The notes: a model not told the origin generated them from the sequence alone. DNA of 64,000 nucleotides from Paraburkholderia caballeronis (GCF_900104845.1 NZ_FNSR01000002.1:496001-560000), one strand, 5' to 3'. Positions 17,176 to 25,991 are shown, counted from the stretch's first letter. A program made the numbers and translations.

Positions 17176-17368
17176 CACACACCTCCGTTTCGAGCGGTTC
17201 TGCGTCGAATCTAGTGAGCGCATCCCCCGCGCGCAACGAAGCAATCGTGCAATGCAATCCCGCCGCGATCGCATGCGCGGCCGATATCTTTATCTGAATT
17301 TACTATTTAAACGCTGCATAACGCGGTGATAGCCTCTCCCGATCCGAATCCACCCGCGAGGAGCCAAC

Positions 17369-18445
17369 GTGAGCGTCGAATTCATCGGCATGATCCAGCA
17401 GCGCAAGGTATCCGAAACCCATCTGCCGCAAGGGCCGGCAATCGACACCGACTATGTGCGGTCATTCGCGCAGGCGCACGAGAACGCGGGCTTCGACCGC
17501 ATCCTCGTGCCGCACAGTTCGACGAGCCCGGACGCAGCAATGACGATCGCGTACGCGGCAAGCGTCACGTCGCGCGTGCACTTCATGCTCGCGCACCGTC
17601 CGGGCTTCGTCGCGCCGACGCTCGCCGCGCGCCAGATCGCGACGCTCGACCAGTTCTCCGGCGGCCGCCTCGCGGTCCACTTCATCTCGGGCGGCAGCGA
17701 CGCCGAGCAGCGTCGCGACGGCGACTATCTGGACCACGACGAACGCTACGCGCGCACCGACGAATACCTGCATCTGCTGCGCCGCCTGTGGACCGAGGAC
17801 CGTCCGTTCGATCACGAAGGCCGCTTCTACCGCTTCGAGCAGGGTTTTTCCGAAGTGAAGCCGAAACAGAACCCGCACGTGCCGGTGTATTTCGGCGGCG
17901 CGTCGGCGGCCGCGCTCGACGTCGCGGGCAAACACGCGGACGTCTATGCGCTGTGGGGCGAATCGAAACAGCAGGTGGCCGAACTGATTGCGCGCGTGCG
18001 CGCCGAGGCCGCGAAGCATGGCCGCGACGTGCGCTTCTCGGTGTCGTTCCGGCCGATCCTCGCCGCGACCGAGCAGGCTGCGTGGGAACGCGCGGAACAC
18101 ATCCTCGAAGAGACGCGGCGGCTGCGCGTCGAACAGGGTTTCGCGCGCGGCGGACCGCAGGAAAGCGAGGGCGCGCGCCGCCTGCTCGCGGCGGCCGGCG
18201 ACGGCGTGCGCGCGGACGAACGGCTGTGGACCGCGATCGCGAAGGAAACCGGCGGCCGCTCGAACACGACCGCGCTCGTCGGCACGCCGGAACAGGTCGC
18301 GCAGACGCTGGCCGACTATTACGACCTCGGCGTGACGACGTTCCTGATCCGCGGCTTCGATCCGCTCGAAGACGCGCTCGACTACGGCCGCGAACTGATC
18401 CCCGCGACGCGCGCGCTGACCGCGCGTGCGCGCCGCGCCGCCTGA
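17369..18445 (+). CDS. LLM-class FMN-dependent monooxygenase (SsuD-like)
   Basis: 358-aa luciferase-like TIM-barrel enzyme. Family segments include GFDRILVPHSSTSPDAAMTIA, the SsuD-like MLAHRPGFVAPTLAARQIATLDQFSGGRLAVHFISGG, LDHDERYARTDEYL, PVYFGGASAAALDVAGKHADVYALWGE and a C-terminal RGFDPLEDALDYGREL. SsuD uses reduced FMN from a separate reductase and O2 to cleave alkanesulfonates to aldehyde and sulfite. Start is GTG with GAGGAG seven bases upstream. First gene of a compact four-gene operon (gaps 39, -1 and -4 bp) with a class II aldolase, a thiol-dioxygenase-like enzyme and a rhodanese. It is a paralogue of the protein at 24894-25991 (both begin SVEFIG). Confidence 0.9.
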   Translation: MSVEFIGMIQQRKVSETHLPQGPAIDTDYVRSFAQAHENAGFDRILVPHSSTSPDAAMTIAYAASVTSRVHFMLAHRPGFVAPTLAARQIATLDQFSGGRLAVHFISGGSDAEQRRDGDYLDHDERYARTDEYLHLLRRLWTEDRPFDHEGRFYRFEQGFSEVKPKQNPHVPVYFGGASAAALDVAGKHADVYALWGESKQQVAELIARVRAEAAKHGRDVRFSVSFRPILAATEQAAWERAEHILEETRRLRVEQGFARGGPQESEGARRLLAAAGDGVRADERLWTAIAKETGGRSNTTALVGTPEQVAQTLADYYDLGVTTFLIRGFDPLEDALDYGRELIPATRALTARARRAA

Positions 18446-18484
18446 CGCGCACGCCCCCACGATACGACAAGGACCGCCGACCCC

Positions 18485-19297
18485 ATGAGCACCGCCCTCT
18501 CCGACGCCCCGACGCTCGCGTTCCGCAGCGAGCCCGTCCGCAAGTTCTGGTTCGACGACGACGCCCCCGCGCGTTCGCTCGCGGAAGAACGCCGCCACCG
18601 CCAGGAACGGCTCGCCGGCGCGTTCCGGCTGTTCGCGCGCTACGGCTTCTCGCAGGGCCTCGCCGGCCACATCACCGCGCGCGATCCCGAATGGACCGAC
18701 CACTTCTGGGTCAATCCGCTCGGCCGCCACTTCGGGCGCATCCGCGTGTCCGACCTGCTGCTGGTGAACCGCCACGGCGAGATCGTCGTCGGCGAAGGCC
18801 CGCTGAATCAGGCCGCGTTCGCGATTCACGCGGCGATCCACGAGGCGCGGCCCGAGATCGTCGCGGCCGCGCATACGCACTCGCTGTACGGCAAGGCATG
18901 GTCGACGCTCGGCCGCACGCTCGATCCGCTGACGCAGGACTCGTGCGCGTTCTACGAGGATCACACGCTGTTCGACGACTTCCAGGGCGTCGTGCTGGAC
19001 ACGAGCGAAGGCGCGCGCATTGCCGACGCGCTCGGTCCGCGCAAGGCGGTGATCCTGAAGAATCACGGCATCCTGACCGCCGGCCCGACCGTCGAGGCCG
19101 CCGCATGGTGGTACATTGCGCTCGACAACGCGTGCCACGCGCAACTGCTCGCGGAGGCGGCCGGCAAGCCGCAGCCGATCCCGCACGACGTGGCCGCGCT
19201 CACGCATGCGCAGGTCGGCCGCCCCGGCGGCGCGCTGTACTCGTTCGAGAGCCTGTACGAAGGGCTCGTCGCGGAAGAACCGGAACTGCTCGACTGA
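18485..19297 (+). CDS. Class II aldolase/adducin-family protein
   Basis: 270-aa protein of the zinc-dependent class II aldolase/adducin fold. The metal-binding motif AAAHTHSLYGKAW (His at about 136 and 138) and the later KNHGILTAGPTVEAAAW histidine are present, along with the active-site region EGPLNQAAFAIHAAIH. The N-terminal RLFARYGFSQGLAGHITARDPE is typical of the adducin-like subgroup that includes catabolic decarboxylases and aldolases acting on non-phosphorylated or unknown substrates. The purine-rich ACAAGGACCG precedes the ATG. Its stop overlaps the next start by one base (TGATG). In this operon it could act on the carbon product left after desulfonation; that is inference. Confidence 0.87.
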   Translation: MSTALSDAPTLAFRSEPVRKFWFDDDAPARSLAEERRHRQERLAGAFRLFARYGFSQGLAGHITARDPEWTDHFWVNPLGRHFGRIRVSDLLLVNRHGEIVVGEGPLNQAAFAIHAAIHEARPEIVAAAHTHSLYGKAWSTLGRTLDPLTQDSCAFYEDHTLFDDFQGVVLDTSEGARIADALGPRKAVILKNHGILTAGPTVEAAAWWYIALDNACHAQLLAEAAGKPQPIPHDVAALTHAQVGRPGGALYSFESLYEGLVAEEPELLD

Positions 19298-19890
19298 TGA
19301 CGATACGAAAACTGCGCGATTTCGTCGGCGCCATCGCGGCGCTCGTCGATGAGAATCCGCGCGAAGCGGAACTGATCGAACGCGGCTCGGCCGCGCTGCG
19401 CGAACTGGTGCGCGTCGACGACTGGCTGCCGGACGCGTTCGCGCAGCCGTCGCCCGAGCGCTACCAGCAATTCCTGCTGTACGCGGACGTGCGGCAGCGC
19501 TTCTCGGTCGTCAGCTTCGTCTGGGGGCCGGGCCAGGCCACGCCGGTCCACGATCACACCGTATGGGGCTTGATCGGCGTGCTGCGCGGCGCGGAACTCG
19601 CGACGCCGTACGCGCGCGACGCCGGCGGCGCATTGCGGCAGAATGGCGACGACGTGCGGCTCGAACGCGGCGACGTCGAGGCGGTGTCGCCCACGATCGG
19701 CGACATCCATCGCGTGCGCAACGCGTTCGACGACCGCGTGTCGATCAGCATTCACGTGTACGGCGCGAACATCGGCGCGGTCCATCGCTCGACGTATCCG
19801 CCGGACGCGCCGCCGAAGCATTTCATCTCGGGTTATTCGAACGACGTGATCCCGAACCTGTGGGACCTCAGCAAGGAACGCATTCAGTGA
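19297..19890 (+). CDS. Cysteine dioxygenase-like (thiol dioxygenase) cupin
   Basis: 197-aa cupin of the cysteine/3-mercaptopropionate dioxygenase family, non-heme iron enzymes that oxidise a thiol to a sulfinic acid. Three histidine ligands are visible: HDH at 85 and 87 in QATPVHDHTVWGLIG, and His138 in TIGDIHRVRN. The start overlaps the aldolase stop (TGATG), and the rhodanese starts four bases before its end, so translation is coupled on both sides. Bacterial members act on cysteine, 3-mercaptopropionate, mercaptosuccinate or related thiols; which one applies here cannot be read. Linked to a monooxygenase and a sulfurtransferase, it points to handling of a thiol or persulfide intermediate. 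Confidence 0.87.
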   Translation: MTIRKLRDFVGAIAALVDENPREAELIERGSAALRELVRVDDWLPDAFAQPSPERYQQFLLYADVRQRFSVVSFVWGPGQATPVHDHTVWGLIGVLRGAELATPYARDAGGALRQNGDDVRLERGDVEAVSPTIGDIHRVRNAFDDRVSISIHVYGANIGAVHRSTYPPDAPPKHFISGYSNDVIPNLWDLSKERIQ

Positions 19891-21503
19891 CAGTGAAGAA
19901 GTCATTTCCGGCGCGCAGTTACGCCGACGTGCGCGCGGCGCTGCTCGCGAAGCGCGAGATCGCGCTGCTCGACGTGCGCGAAGAAGATCCGCACGCGCAA
20001 TGCCATCCGCTCTTCGCGGCGAACTTCCCGCTCGCGCGGATCGAACTCGACGCGTATGCGCGGCTGCCGCGCCGCGACGTGCCGATCGTGCTGCTCGACG
20101 CGGGCGAAGGGTTTGCCGCGCGCGCGGCCGAACGGTTCGACGCGCTCGGCTATACCGACGTCGCGCTGCTCGAAGACGGCCTCGACGGCTGGATACGCGC
20201 GGGCGGCGAAGTGTTCCGCGACGTGAACGTGCCGAGCAAGGCGTTCGGCGAGTTCGTCGAGGCGCAGCGGCATACGCCGTCGCTGTCGGCGGAGTCGGTC
20301 GATGCGCTGCTGAAGAGCGGCGACGACGTGGTCGTGCTCGACGCGCGCCGCTTCGACGAATACCAGACGATGAACATTCCGGGCAGCATCAGCGTGCCCG
20401 GTGCGGAACTGGTGCTGCGCGCCCGCGCGCTCGCGCCGAACCCGGCAACGCGCGTGATCGTGAACTGCGCGGGCCGCACGCGCAGCATCATCGGCACGCA
20501 GTCGCTGGTGAACGCGGGGCTGCCGAACCCGGTCGCCGCGCTGCGCAACGGCACGATCGGCTGGACGCTCGCCGGGCAGACGCTCGAACACGGCAGCGGC
20601 CGGCAGTTCGACCCGCACGCGGGCCGCGACGCGGCCACGCTCGACACGTCGCGCCACGCGGCGGCCACGCTCGCGGACCGCGCGGGCGTGGGCCGCACGA
20701 CGCTCGCCGAGGCCGCGCGCTGGGCCGCCGATCCGGCGCGCACGACCTATCGCTTCGACGTGCGCACGCCCGCCGAATACGAACGCGCACACGCGCCGGG
20801 TTTTCGCGGCGCGCCGGGCGGCCAGCTCGTACAGGAAACCGAAATGTTCGCGCCGGTGCGCGGCGCGCGCGTCGTGCTGTTCGACGACGACGGCGTGCGC
20901 GCGAACATGACCGCGTCGTGGCTCGCGCAGATGAACGTCGACACCTATGTGGTCGAGCACGCGTCGGCCGACGACCTGACCGAAACCGGCCCGTCGCCCG
21001 GCGACAAGCCGGCCGCACCGCCGTCCGACACGATCGAACCGCACGCGCTCGCCGCGCTGCTCGACGATCCGGCGAGCGGCACCGTCGTGCTCGATTTCAC
21101 GACGAGCGCGAATCACGTGAAGGCGCACATTCCGGGCGCTCACTGGGTGCTGCGCTCGCGGCTCGCGCCGGCGTACGACGACCTGCGCGCGCTGCCCGAT
21201 GCGAAGCGCTACGTCGTCACCTGCGGCAGCAGCGCGCTCGCCGCGTATGCCGCGCCCGAGGTCGCCGCGCTGACCGGCAAGCCGGTGCAACTGCTCGAAG
21301 GCGGCACCGCCGCGTGGGTCCGCGCGGGACTGCCGGTCGAGAGCGGCGACACGCGGCTCGCGTCGCCGCGCATCGACCGCTACCGGCGTCCGTATGAAGG
21401 CACCGACAATGCGCGCGAAGCGATGAACGCGTATCTGGAATGGGAATACGGCCTCGTCGCGCAGCTTGAACGCGACGGCACGCATGGGTTCTTCGTGATC
21501 TGA
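19887..21503 (+). CDS. Four-domain rhodanese-family sulfurtransferase
   Basis: 538-aa protein made of four rhodanese domains, at roughly residues 5-115, 130-235, 275-360 and 383-485. Only the second and fourth keep a catalytic cysteine: CAGRTR at Cys194 and CGSSAL at Cys446. In the first and third the active-site loop reads DAGEGF (Asp71) and DDDGVR (Asp333), so these two are inactive structural repeats. Rhodaneses move sulfane sulfur to an acceptor such as cyanide or a thiol. A GTG start at 19887 overlaps the dioxygenase stop; a second GTG two codons later is also possible. It ends the operon, before a strong hairpin. The C-terminal ~55 residues (AYLEWEYGLVAQLERDG) are an extension outside the domains. 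Confidence 0.88.
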   Translation: MTVKKSFPARSYADVRAALLAKREIALLDVREEDPHAQCHPLFAANFPLARIELDAYARLPRRDVPIVLLDAGEGFAARAAERFDALGYTDVALLEDGLDGWIRAGGEVFRDVNVPSKAFGEFVEAQRHTPSLSAESVDALLKSGDDVVVLDARRFDEYQTMNIPGSISVPGAELVLRARALAPNPATRVIVNCAGRTRSIIGTQSLVNAGLPNPVAALRNGTIGWTLAGQTLEHGSGRQFDPHAGRDAATLDTSRHAAATLADRAGVGRTTLAEAARWAADPARTTYRFDVRTPAEYERAHAPGFRGAPGGQLVQETEMFAPVRGARVVLFDDDGVRANMTASWLAQMNVDTYVVEHASADDLTETGPSPGDKPAAPPSDTIEPHALAALLDDPASGTVVLDFTTSANHVKAHIPGAHWVLRSRLAPAYDDLRALPDAKRYVVTCGSSALAAYAAPEVAALTGKPVQLLEGGTAAWVRAGLPVESGDTRLASPRIDRYRRPYEGTDNAREAMNAYLEWEYGLVAQLERDGTHGFFVI

Positions 21504-21509
21504 ACGCAC

Positions 21510-21540
21510 GCGGCGTTCGCAGCTTCGACGCGAACGCCGC
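21510..21540. terminator. Strong hairpin between convergent rhodanese and LysR genes
   Basis: GCGGCGTTCGC (21510-21520) pairs perfectly with GCGAACGCCGC (21530-21540) across a 9-nt loop, seven bases after the rhodanese stop and 17 bp from the LysR stop. It probably serves both converging transcripts. Confidence 0.6.
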
Positions 21541-21557
21541 TGTCCATCGCAGCGCGG

Positions 21558-22469
21558 CTACGCCGCGCGTGCGAGTCTTGCCGCGTCGAACTGCTGCGCG
21601 ACGCTGTCCGCGAGCACCGAGATCGCGGTTTGCATCCGGCCCGGCGCACGCGGATGCACGATCCATACCGTGATTTCAGGCCTGAAATCGCTGACCTGCA
21701 CGACGTCGAGCCGCGCCGCATGTGGGCTCGCCTGCAACAGCGGCAACGGCACTAGCCCGAGGCCAACGCCGTCCGCAACGAGCCCGAGTTGCAATTCGGT
21801 GCCGAGCGTTTCGAGGTTCAGCTTCAGCGTATGGCCCTGCCCCGCCAGCGCGTGCTGCAACCCCGCGCGAAAACCGCAGCCGTCCGGGTTCAGCACCCAG
21901 CCCAGCGACTGGCATTCCGCGAGCGTATGCGGCCGCTTCTTCAACGCGCCCTTGCGCGCGACCACCGCGAGTTTCAGCGTGCCAAGCGATGCGCCCGCGA
22001 GCGCATCGGGCAACGCGCGGTTGGCCGGCAGCAGCACCGCCGCGGCGTCGAGTTCGCCGTCCCCGACCTTTTGCAGCAGCGGCCCGCCCCACCCGGTCGA
22101 TACGCGCGCATGCAGATCGGGATGCGCTTTGCGCAGCGCCTGCAACGCACCGGGCAGCGCGACGTCCGCGACGGTCTGCGCGACGCCGATCCGCAGCACG
22201 CCCGCGAGCGAGGCATCGTCGGTCACGAGATGCAGCAGCGCATCGACTTCGCGCACGATCGCGCGACACTGCTCGTAGACGACGCGACCCATCGGCGTCG
22301 CCTTCAGCGGCCGCGTATTGCGGTCGAACAGTTCGACGCCGAGCGTCTCCTCGAAGTTCTGGATGCGCCGCGTGACGGCCGGCTGCGTCAGTTGCAGCGA
22401 CTCCGCCGCGTGACTCAGCGACGGACTCTGCACGACGGCGACGAACGCCTCGATCTCATCGAGTTTCAT
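21558..22469 (-). CDS. LysR-family transcriptional regulator
   Basis: 303-aa regulator with an N-terminal winged helix-turn-helix (LDEIEAFVAVVQSPSLSHAAESLQ, then LTQPAVTRRIQNFEETLGV) and a C-terminal ligand-binding domain starting near residue 90 (GVLRIGVAQTVADVALPGAL). The ATG at 22469 gives the standard MKLDEIEAF opening; the frame open to 22541 adds 24 residues without helix-turn-helix character. It diverges from a sulfonate-binding protein gene, with 220 bp between; that gap holds the perfect 8-bp palindrome TAAGCTTA, a plausible LysR site. Control of the adjacent sulfonate/DszC/SsuD genes is therefore likely. It is not closely CysB-like in its helix-turn-helix. Confidence 0.9.
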   Translation of the reverse strand: MKLDEIEAFVAVVQSPSLSHAAESLQLTQPAVTRRIQNFEETLGVELFDRNTRPLKATPMGRVVYEQCRAIVREVDALLHLVTDDASLAGVLRIGVAQTVADVALPGALQALRKAHPDLHARVSTGWGGPLLQKVGDGELDAAAVLLPANRALPDALAGASLGTLKLAVVARKGALKKRPHTLAECQSLGWVLNPDGCGFRAGLQHALAGQGHTLKLNLETLGTELQLGLVADGVGLGLVPLPLLQASPHAARLDVVQVSDFRPEITVWIVHPRAPGRMQTAISVLADSVAQQFDAARLARAA

Positions 22470-22526
22470 CGGGCTGGTTTCACTCCACAAAAGAAAACGA
22501 CGCGGCACGCAGCCTTGTCGGATGCC

Positions 22527-22534
22527 TAAGCTTA
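22527..22534. promoter_or_regulatory. Palindrome TAAGCTTA in LysR/SBP divergent region
   Basis: An 8-bp perfect palindrome stands 58 bp from the LysR start and about 155 bp from the binding-protein start, in an otherwise GC-rich region. Its position suits a binding site for the divergent LysR regulator. No footprint-like second site was found by eye. Confidence 0.3.
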
Positions 22535-22689
22535 TCGTCACCGGACGCGTGTCTTCAAGCGCATTCGATACATCTCGCCCGAGGCGCGCGCATTTTCCAT
22601 CCGCATATTTGCAACGAAGAACAATGCGTTTGCGTTATGACGGGGCCGTCCGTATCGTGTCCGTTCCGATGCGACCACCGACTTCCTCC

Positions 22690-23622
22690 ATGCGCCGTTC
22701 ACTTCTTCGCCTGCTGCACGCCACGCTGTTCGCCCTGCCCCTCGCGGCCCACGCCGAAACGACGCTGAAGGTCGGCGACCAGCAGTTGCAGACGCGCGGC
22801 GTGCTCGAAGCATCCGGTCAACTCAAGGACGTGCCGTACCGGATCGAATGGTTCAACTTCCCGGCCGCGCAGCCGCTCGGCGAAGCGTTGAATGCCGGCG
22901 CGATCGACATCGGCGGTCTCGGCGACGCGCCGCTGATCTTCGCGTATGCGGCCGGCGCGAAGGTGCGCGCGGTGTCCGCGACGCGCTCGACGCCGGTCGA
23001 TCTCGCGATCGTCGTGCCGCAGGATTCGCCGATCCACAACGCCGCCGACCTGAAGGGCAAGCGCATCGCGACGACGCGCGGCTCGATCGGCCACTACCTC
23101 GCGGTCGCGACGCTCGAACGCGCGAACATCAAGCTGACCGACGTGTCGTGGCACTACATGCAGCCGGCCGATGCGAAGGCCGCGCTCGCGTCCGGCACCG
23201 TCGATGCGTGGTCCACGTGGGACCCGTACGTCGCGCTCTCGGAAGCGCGCGATCACGACCGCAGCATCGCGAACGGCGTCGGTCTGTCGTCGGGCCTCAG
23301 CTTCGAAGCGGCGACCGACGACTCGATCCGCGCGAAACGCGCGGAAATCGCGGACTTTCTGAAGCGCGTCGCCGCGGGCCAGCGCTGGGCGCTCGCGCAT
23401 CCGGACGAAGTCGCGGCGATCCAGTCGCGCGTGACCGGCCTGCCGCCCGACGTGCTGAAGACCGTCTATCAGCGCGCGCAACTGCATCCGGTGCCGATCG
23501 ACGACGGCCTGATCGCGGAGCAGCAAAAGACCGCCGACCTCTATCACCGCGCGGACGTAATCAAAACGAGGCTCGACGTGACGCCGAGCTTCGACAAGCA
23601 GTTCTCGCAGGCCGCGCAGTGA
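22690..23622 (+). CDS. Sulfonate ABC transporter substrate-binding protein
   Basis: 310-aa periplasmic protein of the SsuA/TauA/NrtA-like family. Signal peptide: RRSLLRLLHATLFALPLAAHA with probable cleavage before Glu. Then GDQQLQTRGVLEASGQL, EWFNFPAAQPLGEALNAGAIDIGGLGDAP, the hinge ADLKGKRIATTRGSIGHYL and DAWSTWDPYVAL, which is the sulfonate-binding WDPY segment. The ATG at 22690 is chosen because it starts the signal peptide directly; upstream in-frame ATGs (22672, 22522) lack better ribosome-binding sites. It is followed 31 bp later by a DszC-like flavoprotein and then an SsuD-like monooxygenase, probably one operon. No permease or ATPase is present. Confidence 0.88.
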   Translation: MRRSLLRLLHATLFALPLAAHAETTLKVGDQQLQTRGVLEASGQLKDVPYRIEWFNFPAAQPLGEALNAGAIDIGGLGDAPLIFAYAAGAKVRAVSATRSTPVDLAIVVPQDSPIHNAADLKGKRIATTRGSIGHYLAVATLERANIKLTDVSWHYMQPADAKAALASGTVDAWSTWDPYVALSEARDHDRSIANGVGLSSGLSFEAATDDSIRAKRAEIADFLKRVAAGQRWALAHPDEVAAIQSRVTGLPPDVLKTVYQRAQLHPVPIDDGLIAEQQKTADLYHRADVIKTRLDVTPSFDKQFSQAAQ

Positions 23623-23653
23623 CGCGGCGCACGCAGCGCAAACGGATACCCCG

Positions 23654-24856
23654 ATGACCCGCCGACACCCCGATCACACGCTCGACGACGTCGAACGCGA
23701 CGCCGAAGCCCTCGCCGCGCTGCGCGACCTCGACAGCGCCGACGCGCAACGCTGGCTCGCCGCGCTGACAACCGGCTTCGCGGCGGGCGCGGCCGAACTC
23801 GACGCCGGCCCGCATTTCCCGCACGGCAATCTCGCGAGGCTGCGCCGCGCGGGCCTGCTGTCGCTGACGGTGCCGCGCGCACTCGGCGGCCACGAAGCGA
23901 CGTTGCCGCAAACGCTGAACGTGATCCGCGCGGTCGCGCGCGGCGAGCCGTCCACCGCGCTGATCCTCGTGATGCAGTGCCTGTATCACCTGCGTTTGCA
24001 GGCGAATCCGAACTGGCCCGCGCATCTGAAAGAGCGGCTCGCGAAAGACGCGGTCGAACGCGGCGCGCTGATCAACTCGCTGCGCGTCGAGCCGGAACTC
24101 GGCTCGCCGTCGCGCGGCGGCCTGCCCGCGACGGTCGGCGCGCGCGACGGCGGCCACTGGACGCTGAACGGCCGCAAGCTGTATTCGACCGGCAGCCCCG
24201 GCCTCACCTGGTTCGCGGTGTGGGGCCGCACCGATGAGGCATCGCCGCGCGTCGGCACATGGCTCGTCCATCGCGACACGCCGGGCATCCGGTTCGGCGC
24301 GCCGTGGAATCATCTCGGGATGCGCGCGACCGGTAGCCACGAAGTGATCTTCGAGAACGTGCGCGTGCCGTTCGATCAGGCCGTCGATCTGCAGCCGCCC
24401 GGCCCGAACACCGGCATGGACCCGGCCACGTCGCTGTGGATGAACGTGCTGGTGCCGTCGATCTATGACGGCGTCGCACGCGCCGCGCGCGACTGGTTCG
24501 TGCAATGGGCCGCGTCGCGCGTGCCGTCCGGCCTGAACGCGCCGCTGTCGAGCCTCGACGGTTTTCAGCAGACGGCCGGCCGCATCGAATCGCTGCTGCT
24601 GAACAACCGCGTGCTGCTCGATGCGGGCGCGGCGGGCCAGTTGACGACGGCCGAAGCGCCGGCGATCAAGTACCTCGTCAGCCGCAACGCGATCGAAGCC
24701 GTCGAACTCGCGCTCGAAGCGAGCAGCAACCCCGGCCTGAGCCGCGACAACCCGCTTGAGCGCCACTACCGCGACGTGCTGTGCGCGCGCATCCATACCC
24801 CGCAGAACGACACCGTGCTCGGCAATCTCGGGCACGCCGCCTACGCCGCGCGATGA
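23654..24856 (+). CDS. Acyl-CoA dehydrogenase-fold flavin monooxygenase (DszC/SfnB-like)
   Basis: 400-aa protein of the acyl-CoA dehydrogenase fold. N-terminal helical domain with HFPHGNLARLRRAGLLSLTVPRALGGHEATLPQTLNVIRAVARGEPSTALILVM-type text, split here as FPHGNLARLRRAGLLSLTV and PRALGGHEATLPQTL; middle beta domain with GLTWFAVWGRTDE and the typical HLGMRATGSHEVIFENVRVP; C-terminal helical bundle with PLSSLDGFQQTAGRIES. In bacteria living on organosulfur compounds, proteins of this type (SfnB, DszC, SftC) act as FMNH2-dependent monooxygenases and not as dehydrogenases. Placement between a sulfonate-binding protein and an SsuD-like enzyme supports that reading. The exact substrate is unknown. 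Confidence 0.85.
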   Translation: MTRRHPDHTLDDVERDAEALAALRDLDSADAQRWLAALTTGFAAGAAELDAGPHFPHGNLARLRRAGLLSLTVPRALGGHEATLPQTLNVIRAVARGEPSTALILVMQCLYHLRLQANPNWPAHLKERLAKDAVERGALINSLRVEPELGSPSRGGLPATVGARDGGHWTLNGRKLYSTGSPGLTWFAVWGRTDEASPRVGTWLVHRDTPGIRFGAPWNHLGMRATGSHEVIFENVRVPFDQAVDLQPPGPNTGMDPATSLWMNVLVPSIYDGVARAARDWFVQWAASRVPSGLNAPLSSLDGFQQTAGRIESLLLNNRVLLDAGAAGQLTTAEAPAIKYLVSRNAIEAVELALEASSNPGLSRDNPLERHYRDVLCARIHTPQNDTVLGNLGHAAYAAR

Positions 24857-24893
24857 GCGCACGGCCATTCACGAACAACGAGGAGCCCCGACG

Positions 24894-25991
24894 ATGAGCG
24901 TCGAATTCATCGGCTACGTCAGCCATCAGGAATCGAGCGAGATCCATCTGCCGCACGGACCGGCGGTGAACCCGTCGTACATCGCGTCGGTCGCGCACGC
25001 GCACGAATACGGCGGTTTCGACCGCGTGCTGATCGCGCATTCGAGCGCGTCGCCGGACGGCTTCCAGATCGCGTCGTTCGTCGCGCAACAGACGAAGCGG
25101 CTCGGCATCCTGCTCGCGCATCGTCCCGGTTTCGTCGCGCCGACACTTGCCGCACGGCAATTCGCGACGCTCGACCACTTCAGCGAGGGACGCGTCGCGG
25201 TGCACGTCATCTCCGGCGGCGACGATACCGAGCAGCAGCGCGACGGCGATTATCTGAGCCACAACGACCGCTATCGCCGCACCGACGAATATCTCGACGT
25301 CGTGAAGCGCGCGTGGACCAGCGACGCGCCGTTCGATCACGAAGGCGAGTTCTATCGCGTGAGCGGCCATCGCTCGCAGGTGCGCCCGCTGCAAAAGCCG
25401 CATCTGCCGGTGTATTTCGGCGGCTCGTCCGAGGCGGCGATCGAGGTCGCCGGCAAACACGCGGACGTGTACGCGTTGTGGGGCGAATCGCTCGCGGCGG
25501 TGAAGGAGACGATCGCGAAGGTCCGCGCGGCCGCCGCGAAACACGGCCGCGAGCGGCACATCCGCTTCAGCCTGTCGCTGCGCCCGATCCTCGCGTCCAC
25601 CGAGGAAGCCGCGTGGGCGCGCGCCGAATCGATCCTCGCTCGCGCGAAGGACGTGGTCGCACAGTCGCCGAACTTCACGCGCCGCCCGAAGGACCCGAAG
25701 AACGTCGGTTCGCAGCGGCTGCTTGCGGAGGCCGAAAAAGGCAACGTCGTCGATACGCGGCTGTGGACCGGCATCGCGGCGCTCACGCGCGCGGCCGGCA
25801 ACTCGACGTCGCTCGTCGGCACGCCGCGGCAGGTCGCGGACGCGCTGGTCGAATACCACCGGCTCGGCGTGACGACGTTCCTGATCCGCGGCTTCGATCC
25901 GCTCGAAGACGCGCTCGCGTATGGCCGCGACCTGCTGCCGCTCGTGCGCGACGCGATCGACGGCGGCCACGCGCGCGCCGCCGCGGCGTGA
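24894..25991 (+). CDS. LLM-class FMN-dependent monooxygenase (SsuD-like), second copy
   Basis: 365-aa SsuD-like enzyme. Same architecture as the protein at 17369-18445: SVEFIGYVSHQE opening, GGFDRVLIAHSSASPD, LLAHRPGFVAPTLAARQFATLDHFSEGRVAVHVISGG, LSHNDRYRRTDEYL, VYFGGSSEAAIEVAGKHADVYALWGE and RGFDPLEDALAYGRDL. The ATG at 24894 has AGGAGCC seven bases upstream; the longer frame back to 24756 overlaps the DszC-like gene and has no family similarity. It should use reduced FMN from a separate reductase. Third gene of the binding protein/DszC-like/SsuD-like operon; a further binding protein follows 133 bp later. Confidence 0.9.
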   Translation: MSVEFIGYVSHQESSEIHLPHGPAVNPSYIASVAHAHEYGGFDRVLIAHSSASPDGFQIASFVAQQTKRLGILLAHRPGFVAPTLAARQFATLDHFSEGRVAVHVISGGDDTEQQRDGDYLSHNDRYRRTDEYLDVVKRAWTSDAPFDHEGEFYRVSGHRSQVRPLQKPHLPVYFGGSSEAAIEVAGKHADVYALWGESLAAVKETIAKVRAAAAKHGRERHIRFSLSLRPILASTEEAAWARAESILARAKDVVAQSPNFTRRPKDPKNVGSQRLLAEAEKGNVVDTRLWTGIAALTRAAGNSTSLVGTPRQVADALVEYHRLGVTTFLIRGFDPLEDALAYGRDLLPLVRDAIDGGHARAAAA

